Part shown: positions 6,623 to 11,800 of the stretch, piece after piece
How positions within the stretch are numbered: position 1 is the first letter of the stretch
Layout: every line of letters begins with the position of its first letter
NCBI GenBank assembly: GCA_015711695.1
Contig: JACVIW010000052.1
Coordinates: 1 to 11,800, forward strand
Direction of reading: 5' to 3'
Origin: Candidatus Geohydrothermomicrobium daggyaiense
Lineage (GTDB): Bacteria > Actinomycetota > Geothermincolia > Fen-727 > JACVIW01
DNA: 11,800 nucleotides
The notes under the pieces: generated by a model
What the model was told of the DNA's origin: nothing
The model's database searches: none
Seen by the model: only the letters and a program-made list of their open reading frames with translations
Position numbers and translations under genes: made by a program

Positions 6623-8497
6623 CTACACCTTCAGCATATCGGCCAGAGCTCCAAGACCCAGTGATTCAAGCTTGCTTCTAGAAGGCCTACCCTCGGAATC
6701 AAGCTGTCTGTATTGATAGTACTCAGCTTTCATTAGATTAAAGTCCGGGATTGAACCGGCGTGGGGACCTTCCTCGACAGGTTTCAAAAGCCTTGGGTGT
6801 ATCATATCTTCCTTACCATCGGATCCATATAGAATCTGAATTCCTCTCTTCAAAAACCATATCCTCTCACCAACAGCCATAAGGACGTCAAGGTCATAAT
6901 TGAAGCCGGTAACAGAATTGAATGCTTCAACAATCATATCTTCATCCCAGCTGGTCACAGTGAACAGGCAAAGTACAGCGGAATTATATATCTGGGCAAG
7001 CTCCTGGGCTCTCGCGGTTAGGTAAGCTTTTCCAACACTTGATTGCTCTTCGAAAGGTCCAGCGAGGTTTAATTTCGGAAGGGGAACGTTACTCCCCTGC
7101 TCAAGGTAAAGATTCGTGCTCGCGCAGTGACATGCTCCCCTTACAGAAGTTGCATAAGCTATAGCAAATCCGTGAAATCCGCGCGGATCATGAGCGGGAA
7201 GTTCAAGCCCACGGACCTGGACAGCCGCCTCCATGGCATCCGCGCCAATTGAAAGAGCAAGGGCTTTGCTTCCCTCGGCCATACGGGCCCCAAATCCCTT
7301 CTTGAGAGCAGTCATCTCAATAAGTTTTAGGATTTTTTCGGAGTCGCCCCATTTGATTTCCACGCCATCGCACTCCTCGGGGGATAATAGCCCCTTTTCC
7401 TGACACTCAATAACCACTGCAATTGTCTGCCCCAGGCTAATGGTATCGATGCCAAAGTGGTTGCACAATTCATTCGCCTTCGCAACACTCTTCAGGTTAT
7501 CGTTGAGAAGATTAGAACCGAGCATGCAAACGGTCTCATACTCGGGCCCAGGTCCTTCAGCAACAACATAAGGCTCTTCATCAACCTTTACTATTCGCTT
7601 GCAGCCAATGGGACATCCCCAGCAAGAATGACGATTGACGAGTATGGTATCCGAATAGGTGGGTCCGTTCAGAGCAGCTATTCCGTCGTCCCATTCACCG
7701 AGCTGCCAGTTCTTAAGTGGGACATCACCCAGCATCGATCCCACTTCGAGATTTGCGTTTGTACCAAATTCTCGAAGGGACTCAACAACTATAGATTCCG
7801 AATATATTTCCATGATCCTGTCGCGCCATTTTTTCAAGCTATCTGGTTCTGCGACTTCAACTTTTTTGTTGGCTCCAACAACAGAAACCGCCTTTAGATT
7901 TTTCGAGCCCATCACAGCACCCATCCCAGTTCTTCCCGAAATGTGTCCCTTATCGTGAACAATTGAAGCCATCTTCACCCCAATTTCCCCCGAGGGACCT
8001 ATGGCTATAACCCTTGATTTTTTACCCGTTTCCTCTTTTGCCCTCTCCCAGAGAATTTCAGTGGTCTCATATGTATTTTTACCCCAGAGATCTGATGCAT
8101 CGCGAATTTCAACATCATCCCCATTTATCCAGAGATACACCGGTCGCTCAGAAGCACCTGAAAATATGATGCCGTCATATCCCGCTGATTTTAATTCAGG
8201 GCCGAAATAGCCTCCCGTTGAGGCCTCACCCCAGTGCCCGGTCAGAGGAGATCTAGCACAAACTCCAAATCTATTTCCGCCTGGAACTTTCGTGCCAGTC
8301 ATCGGACCTGTCATGAAAATGAGGAGGTTTTCAGGCGCGAGAGGATCAACATCACCGGGGAAACGGTCAAAAAATATTTTCGCCCCCAATCCTGTGCCAC
8401 CAAGATAATCCCTGCAAACTTTTTCATCAACGGGAATTTTTTCTATCTTTCCGGTTGAGAGATTAATATCAAGTATTGTTCCAGCGTAGCCGCTCAT
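6623..8497 (-). CDS. aor: Aldehyde ferredoxin oxidoreductase (tungsten/molybdenum pterin)
   Basis: It oxidises aldehydes to carboxylic acids in the cytoplasm, using a bis-pterin tungsten (or molybdenum) centre and passing electrons to a [4Fe-4S] cluster and then usually ferredoxin. The N-terminal domain (1-210) is typical, with YLGGTGLGAK (31-40) and the RTGMGAVMGSKNLKA stretch (189-203). Cluster ligands are C292, C295 and C299 (SCWGCPIGC), with C510 (SAVLC) in the usual fourth position. GPEYET (317-322), HFGIDTIS (347-354), ELPAHDPRG (432-440) and GACH (454-457) are family signatures. At 624 aa it has the normal length. The ATG is preceded by AGGAGGT at 8502-8508, a strong site. No adjacent moaD-like or ferredoxin subunit gene lies in the window. 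The FAD enzyme follows 9 bp downstream. Substrate range cannot be read from sequence. Confidence 0.95.
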   Translation of the reverse strand: MSGYAGTILDINLSTGKIEKIPVDEKVCRDYLGGTGLGAKIFFDRFPGDVDPLAPENLLIFMTGPMTGTKVPGGNRFGVCARSPLTGHWGEASTGGYFGPELKSAGYDGIIFSGASERPVYLWINGDDVEIRDASDLWGKNTYETTEILWERAKEETGKKSRVIAIGPSGEIGVKMASIVHDKGHISGRTGMGAVMGSKNLKAVSVVGANKKVEVAEPDSLKKWRDRIMEIYSESIVVESLREFGTNANLEVGSMLGDVPLKNWQLGEWDDGIAALNGPTYSDTILVNRHSCWGCPIGCKRIVKVDEEPYVVAEGPGPEYETVCMLGSNLLNDNLKSVAKANELCNHFGIDTISLGQTIAVVIECQEKGLLSPEECDGVEIKWGDSEKILKLIEMTALKKGFGARMAEGSKALALSIGADAMEAAVQVRGLELPAHDPRGFHGFAIAYATSVRGACHCASTNLYLEQGSNVPLPKLNLAGPFEEQSSVGKAYLTARAQELAQIYNSAVLCLFTVTSWDEDMIVEAFNSVTGFNYDLDVLMAVGERIWFLKRGIQILYGSDGKEDMIHPRLLKPVEEGPHAGSIPDFNLMKAEYYQYRQLDSEGRPSRSKLESLGLGALADMLKV

Positions 8498-8544
8498 GAT
8501 GACCTCCTATTTTCTATCCTCTCAATCGATTTCGTCATGCCGGA

Positions 8545-8574
8545 ATAATATCAATCGTAATAACCGCCTTGCAA
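8545..8574 (-). promoter_or_regulatory. Candidate promoter of the aldehyde oxidoreductase gene
   Basis: On the minus strand TTGCAA (8574-8569), an 18-bp spacer and TATTAT (8550-8545) match a vegetative promoter in 4/6 and 5/6 positions. It lies about 48 bases from the ATG at 8497. It would drive the oxidoreductase and the coupled FAD gene. Confidence 0.4.
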
Positions 8575-9005
8575 CGCTTCGTACGGCTCAGAAAACTTGC
8601 TCAAAACCAGAATAAAAAAATTCAGATGTATTAAATTCTTAAAGTAAATAGTCCTATAAATTAAACAGATATAATGAGCTTGATCTGAATCATCATCCTG
8701 CGTGAGTATGCACACGTATATTTTCGAAAACCAAGGAAAAGCAGAATCGCCACATCCAGGGAGAGCATAATAAAAAATAAATCACGATTGACGCAATCAA
8801 TGTTTTACCACCTGGCTTGATTCCATGACGATGGCAAACATATAACAGATTAATAGCAGGGAATTCCAACGGTAGAAGCAAAAGTAATTGACCAAAATAA
8901 CATAAGGGTGTAGCAAAATTTCAGTGTGTGGCGTTAACGGCATGCGGGCGGTGTTATCGTTTGCCTAGCAATGAATTGCACGAGTGAGAGTTTTCGCCCG
9001 GATTT

Positions 9006-9033
9006 TTGCTATATTTAAAATTAAAGACATTAT
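9006..9033 (+). promoter_or_regulatory. Weak candidate promoter of the redox operon
   Basis: TTGCTA (9006-9011), a 16-bp spacer and CATTAT (9028-9033) match the vegetative consensus only moderately. It is the best-placed pair I see ahead of the lipoprotein gene at 9059, whose ribosome site GGAGG is at 9049-9053. Confidence 0.25.
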
Positions 9034-9058
9034 TTAGCTGATAATACTGGAGGTTGGT

Positions 9059-9547
9059 ATGCAAAGAGGCTTCAGGATACTGCACAGGCTCTTAACAATC
9101 TCAATAATTTCTTCAATAATTCTGGGAACTGCCATTATCGCCGGCTGCCAAAGAGGCCCCGGAAAGCCAACATTCATCAGTTTCACCGGAAAAGGAAAGG
9201 GGCAGGAGTCAGTGGAAAAAATGAAGCCAATCATTTCTAAACTGAAGAAGAAATACCAGGGTAAGGTTATCTTTCGCGAGGTAGATATCGACAATCCAGC
9301 GAACAAGAAAGAACTGAAAAAATACTACGTCACAATGAACCCTACCTATATTGTTCTTGACAAAGAAGGCAGGATTAAAGAAACCTTTCTTGGCGCTGCG
9401 CATGAAGAAATGCTTGAAAGGGCAATAACCTCTTATATCTCCAGCCAGCCAAGTGAGAAACAAAGGGGATCATCAATTCAACCTTTGAAGACACCTCCTG
9501 AACATTCCTCTGAAGAAAACCAGACTTCTATTCCTAAAAGTCCATAA
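9059..9547 (+). CDS. Thioredoxin-fold lipoprotein lacking the CXXC motif
   Basis: This is a 162-residue exported lipoprotein. A basic, hydrophobic signal peptide ends in the lipobox IIAGC, with C30 as the lipidated residue. A thioredoxin-like domain follows at about residues 36-140: PTFISF (strand), the KMKPIISKLKKKY helix, VIFREVDID (strand), and the cis-proline region MNPTYIVLD leading to KEGRI. The family normally carries CXXC just before the first helix. Aligned on the proline of KMKP, the two cysteine positions hold Q and V (QESV), and C30 is the only cysteine in the protein. Thiol-disulfide exchange by this protein alone is therefore unlikely. The proline- and serine-rich tail (about 141-162) looks disordered. 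The gene begins the operon; GGAGG lies 5 bases before the ATG. A scaffold or binding role outside the membrane is inference. Confidence 0.8.
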   Translation: MQRGFRILHRLLTISIISSIILGTAIIAGCQRGPGKPTFISFTGKGKGQESVEKMKPIISKLKKKYQGKVIFREVDIDNPANKKELKKYYVTMNPTYIVLDKEGRIKETFLGAAHEEMLERAITSYISSQPSEKQRGSSIQPLKTPPEHSSEENQTSIPKSP

Positions 9548-9572
9548 CAGCGATACCCTTGAGAATTATTTG

Positions 9573-9580
9573 AAAGGAGG
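9573..9580 (+). promoter_or_regulatory. Strong ribosome binding site that supports the 55-aa gene
   Basis: AAAGGAGG ends 8 bases before a GTG at 9589 and lies in the 41-bp gap after the lipoprotein gene. It is the main non-protein evidence that the short frame is a real gene and that GTG is its start. Confidence 0.75.
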
Positions 9581-9588
9581 TAGATTGG

Positions 9589-9756
9589 GTGTTTGAAATC
9601 AAAGAAGATAATGATTTACTCACAAATAGAAAAATGATTCTTGTGGCGGTGTTGGTTGTTTTTATCGCCATGTTTCTTGCCGCGTTCTTTGGTGGCTTTT
9701 CCTCTATCCTTGCCAACGGAAGAACAATTTGCCTCGACTGTATAGGAATCCTTTGA
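9589..9756 (+). CDS. 55-aa CXXC membrane mini-protein (CD1871A-like)
   Basis: This gene is too short for ordinary ORF cut-offs. Starting at GTG it encodes a charged N-terminus (1-15), one hydrophobic helix (about 16-36), and a C-terminus ending RTICLDCIGIL with C48 and C51 forming a CXXC. From memory, this ending is very close to that of small clostridial proteins named CD1871A family CXXC motif-containing protein, which end in ICLECIGIG-type sequences near thioredoxin and 4Fe-4S protein genes. I could not confirm that with a search. The likely topology puts the CXXC on the outer face if the charged N-terminus stays inside (inference). A strong Shine-Dalgarno precedes it, and the next start lies 2 bases after its stop, so it is part of the operon. 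Confidence 0.75.
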   Translation: MFEIKEDNDLLTNRKMILVAVLVVFIAMFLAAFFGGFSSILANGRTICLDCIGIL

Positions 9757-9758
9757 AA

Positions 9759-10628
9759 ATGCCTAAACGCCGCTTACTCCAATTTGCATGCGCCATTGCG
9801 GCAAACCCCTGGGTATTTTATCTGAAAACGAGAAAAATTTATCAAGGGCACGCAAAAGGACTGTGTTTTCCCGGCCTCAATTGCTACGCATGTCCTTTCG
9901 CTCTCTTATCCTGTCCGATTGGTTCAATACAGCACTCTTTTTCGCTCTTTCACCGGGGTCTGGATTTTTTTCAAAAAGCCTTTTACTCCCTAATATACAC
10001 AGGCGGTGTAGTAATCTTGATCGGCATGATTACCGGGAGGTTGGTATGTGGATGGGTTTGCCCTATCGGCTTAATTCAGGACATTCTCCATAAAATCCCG
10101 GCCCCGAAGATTAGGCTGCCCGAAAAGATGAAAGTATTAAAGTATCTAACTTTAACATTTCTTGTTTTTATTCTACCTTTACTAACTGGAGTACACTGGT
10201 TTTCACGTCTCTGCCCCGCTGGTAGTCTTCAAGGGGCTGTTCCGCTTTTGATTTTTAAACCAGCGTCCGGAATGCCCCGGCTCGGTCCTTTCTTCTGGTT
10301 TAAGATATCGATACTTGCGCTCGTCGTCATATGGATGATTCTCACCAGCCGACCTTTCTGCCGTACACTTTGCCCCCTTGGAGCAATTTACGGTCTGTTT
10401 AACGGAATAAGCCTTTACAGATTGGAAGTATCTCGCGAAAAGTGCACCGGTTGCGGAAAGTGCGTGACAGTGTGTCCGGTGGAAATAAACGTTAAAGACA
10501 ACGCTAATTCCCCTGAATGCGTGCGGTGTCTTGAATGTAAGAAAGCCTGTGATTCCGGCGCCATAAAATCCGGTTTTAACCCGACGTTTTCAAAAGAATA
10601 CAGAAAATCGAAAAGGTATTCATCTTGA
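9759..10628 (+). CDS. NapH/NosR-type membrane 4Fe-4S polyferredoxin
   Basis: The 289-residue product is an integral membrane electron-transfer protein. I start it at the ATG at 9759, 2 bases past the preceding stop and about 10 bases after AGGAA, rather than at the upstream TTG at 9729, which would overlap the mini-protein. The N-terminal part has a Cys-rich stretch (C36, C42, C45, C52). CP motifs occur at C52-P53, C97/C101-P102, C152-P153 and C201/C205-P206, as in NapH and the NosR C-terminal domain. Hydrophobic helices lie at about 76-95, 128-144 and 181-197. The C-terminal domain has two complete [4Fe-4S] ferredoxin sites: C229, C232, C235, C239 and C254, C257, C260, C264. Known relatives pass electrons between quinols or ferredoxins and periplasmic reductases. 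The partner here is presumably the two upstream products (inference). Confidence 0.85.
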   Translation: MPKRRLLQFACAIAANPWVFYLKTRKIYQGHAKGLCFPGLNCYACPFALLSCPIGSIQHSFSLFHRGLDFFQKAFYSLIYTGGVVILIGMITGRLVCGWVCPIGLIQDILHKIPAPKIRLPEKMKVLKYLTLTFLVFILPLLTGVHWFSRLCPAGSLQGAVPLLIFKPASGMPRLGPFFWFKISILALVVIWMILTSRPFCRTLCPLGAIYGLFNGISLYRLEVSREKCTGCGKCVTVCPVEINVKDNANSPECVRCLECKKACDSGAIKSGFNPTFSKEYRKSKRYSS

Positions 10629-10952
10629 GATAATTCTCAGCATGAAGAAAGATGATGTCACAGAGATTACAAGTACTAAGACATACGCAATGATCCCCTT
10701 ACGCAAACCCATTTGCTTTGCGTAATCAAAAAGGAAGTGGCACGCACCAAGGGCGATAAGCGATAGACTGCCGGCAATCACTAAAACGATCCCCGCTGGG
10801 GTATAGCCACCATAGTTTCCTAATAGACTTAATCCTTTGAAAAACATAAATAAACCGAAACCGGCAAGTAAGGCCATTATTAAAGTTTCTTTAATCTCTA
10901 TTTTTAAAGGCTTCCTCTTTTTTTCCCTGCTCTCTTGATTCGCATTTCTCAT
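10620..10952 (-). CDS. Small three-helix membrane protein, unknown function
   Basis: The product is 110 residues when started at the ATG at 10952, which has AAGGAGG 6 bases upstream (GGAGG at 10959-10963). The longer in-frame version to 11021 would overlap the upstream gene and has no such site. The N-terminus (1-25) is strongly charged, rich in K, R and E. Three hydrophobic segments follow at about 26-46, 53-73 and 85-106, joined by short loops. I recognise no family motif. It lies 37 bp after the gene at 10990 and is probably co-transcribed with it. Its 3' end overlaps the polyferredoxin gene, on the other strand, by 9 bp. Confidence 0.6.
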   Translation of the reverse strand: MRNANQESREKKRKPLKIEIKETLIMALLAGFGLFMFFKGLSLLGNYGGYTPAGIVLVIAGSLSLIALGACHFLFDYAKQMGLRKGIIAYVLVLVISVTSSFFMLRIISR

Positions 10953-10958
10953 TTTCTG

Positions 10959-10963
10959 CCTCC
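10959..10963 (-). promoter_or_regulatory. Ribosome binding site choosing the 110-aa start
   Basis: GGAGG on the minus strand, 6 bases before the ATG at 10952, in the gap after the upstream stop. It favours the 110-residue form over a 133-residue frame that begins inside the preceding gene. Confidence 0.7.
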
Positions 10964-10989
10964 TTCTTCTTCCAAAGAAATAGCTTAAA

Positions 10990-11763
10990 CTAAAGCTTTG
11001 CATCCTGCTCAGTTTTTCCAAGAATTGTCGTATCTCCTAATGCCTTTTTGAAAATAAACCTGTAAGTCGAACGAATACCTTTACCCAACATTTTTCCGCC
11101 AATCTTTACGGTGATTTTTTTCAAGAATCGTCCCGCAGAGCTTTTTAATGCGTTTACACGCTCCAATAGACCCCCGAGCCCTTCACCACCGAACGAAAGA
11201 GAAATCGCCCCTATTGTTACCCCGGTGAAAAACGCTGCAAGAAGATTAGAAGCCTTTACTGGCGTTTTTGTCGCGGCGCAGATGGAAATATGAAGACCCG
11301 CATTAATAGAGCCAGAGAAAAGCATATACCCTATCTTCGTTCCCCTGGAGATAAATTGTTTAATACCTGAAGATGCTACTCCTTTGATAAAACCTATCCC
11401 GCGAACGCTACAAGACTTCAACCTTTCCCAAAAACCCCAGCTGTTAACCGCCTGGTTTGCAACTTTGAAAAAATTGCCGCTCGACTTTATCCCTGTTATA
11501 AGGGTTTTACTTAATAAACCCGTGATCGCCCCACTTGTGAATGCGATCAAAAGTGCCTTGAGCGTAACCTGACCTGTGGTCAGATATTGCCAGCTTCCTT
11601 CAAAAACCATTGAAAAAGCACCGCTTGATAATCCTGATTTAACAAATCCCCATGCTCCGAGACGAGCAATCCCGGCAGAAAAAGCGTTGCTCATGGATGC
11701 AAGACTGCCAGCAAAGCACGTTGCCACTGACCCCAAAGAGAGAGAAAATAAAAAGCATCGCAA
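10990..11763 (-). CDS. Gly/Ser-rich hydrophobic protein with internal repeat, unknown function
   Basis: The product is 257 residues from a TTG at 11763, but the frame is open to the window edge, so it may be the C-terminal part of a larger protein. Two arguments favour a start near 11763: the first residues (MRCFLFSLSLGSVATCFAGS) read like a signal sequence, and a weak AAGGGTGA lies about 11 bases ahead. The body alternates hydrophobic and glycine-rich stretches. Residues 46-81 and 149-184 appear to be diverged copies of one unit, sharing SG, T, V, LL, AF and two spaced glycines. The last 60 residues are basic (LKKITVKIGGK and later). I recognise no family. The pattern loosely recalls glycine-zipper regions that precede toxin tips in large surface proteins, but no toxin domain is visible. 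Confidence 0.5.
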   Translation of the reverse strand: MRCFLFSLSLGSVATCFAGSLASMSNAFSAGIARLGAWGFVKSGLSSGAFSMVFEGSWQYLTTGQVTLKALLIAFTSGAITGLLSKTLITGIKSSGNFFKVANQAVNSWGFWERLKSCSVRGIGFIKGVASSGIKQFISRGTKIGYMLFSGSINAGLHISICAATKTPVKASNLLAAFFTGVTIGAISLSFGGEGLGGLLERVNALKSSAGRFLKKITVKIGGKMLGKGIRSTYRFIFKKALGDTTILGKTEQDAKL

Positions 11764-11800
11764 GAAAGTGAAATCACCCTTATGAACGAAAGCAAAGAAA

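Larger units (their letters stand above)
8498..9058. other. Divergent 561-bp intergenic region
   Basis: It lies between the divergently transcribed oxidoreductase and redox-operon genes. It is AT-rich, holds promoter candidates near each end, and contains a GC-richer patch around 8925-8965 with the short palindromes GTTAAC and GCATGC. A 62-codon minus-strand frame (8693-8881) has a TTG start without a ribosome site and is probably chance. I recognise no tRNA, riboswitch or other structured RNA; in particular, I do not see molybdenum/tungsten-cofactor riboswitch consensus blocks. Confidence 0.5.

Noticed and set aside
7457..7897. 146-codon plus-strand frame
   Set aside because: It is antisense to the aldehyde oxidoreductase, including the codons of its cluster-binding cysteines.
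8693..8881. 62-codon minus-strand frame in the divergent intergenic region
   Set aside because: It begins at TTG without any ribosome site, has no recognisable motif, and its composition looks like chance frame use.
9729..9758. Upstream TTG start for the polyferredoxin
   Set aside because: It would overlap the CXXC mini-protein by 28 bases and lacks a ribosome site, whereas the ATG at 9759 is well placed.
10953..11021. N-terminal extension of the 110-aa membrane protein
   Set aside because: The extension begins inside the preceding gene, while the internal ATG has a strong GGAGG in the intergenic gap.
1..11800. CRISPR array, insertion sequence or tRNA gene
   Set aside because: I saw no regularly spaced direct repeats, no transposase motifs with terminal repeats, and no cloverleaf with TTC/CCA features.

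Overview
The window looks like chromosome from an anaerobic bacterium with a Gram-positive-style envelope. The signs are a tungsten/molybdenum aldehyde:ferredoxin oxidoreductase, a membrane polyferredoxin, an NlpC/P60 wall hydrolase, a type IV pilus ATPase with an MshEN domain, a short lipoprotein signal, and a tiny CXXC membrane protein of a type I associate with clostridia. A deep-branching anaerobic actinobacterium (Geothermincolia-like) or a clostridial relative would fit. This placement is inference only. Base composition is moderate and leans slightly to AT. GTG and TTG starts are common. I see no tRNA, rRNA, CRISPR array or insertion sequence.

Layout. (1) 2-742, plus strand: the 3' end of a gene joining a TadG-like pseudopilin segment to an NlpC/P60 domain, cut by the window edge. 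(2) 793-8497, minus strand, five genes. Read in transcription order they are aldehyde ferredoxin oxidoreductase, an FAD-dependent amine-oxidase/CrtI-like enzyme 9 bp behind it, a membrane-anchored SCP2-like protein, a PaaK-like acyl-CoA ligase, and the PilB/GspE ATPase. Only the first two are tightly coupled. The others have gaps of 166-277 bp with promoter-like sequences. (3) 8498-9058: a divergent 561-bp intergenic region. (4) 9059-10628, plus strand: a compact three-gene redox/membrane operon made of a thioredoxin-fold lipoprotein without its CXXC, a 55-residue CXXC membrane protein, and a polyferredoxin with four CP motifs and two [4Fe-4S] ferredoxin sites. (5) 10620-11763, minus strand: a small three-helix membrane protein and, upstream of it, a glycine-rich hydrophobic protein with an internal repeat. 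The first of these overlaps the polyferredoxin gene tail to tail by 9 bp.

How the genes may work together. The oxidoreductase would oxidise an aldehyde to an acid with low-potential electrons, and a PaaK-like ligase could activate an acid to its CoA thioester. The FAD enzyme and the SCP2 domain suggest a hydrophobic substrate. That joint pathway is a hypothesis. The strongest candidate for an under-described system is the redox operon at 9059-10628. Its thioredoxin-fold member has lost both catalytic cysteines, while the adjacent mini-protein supplies a CXXC on a membrane anchor beside an iron-sulfur electron-transfer protein.
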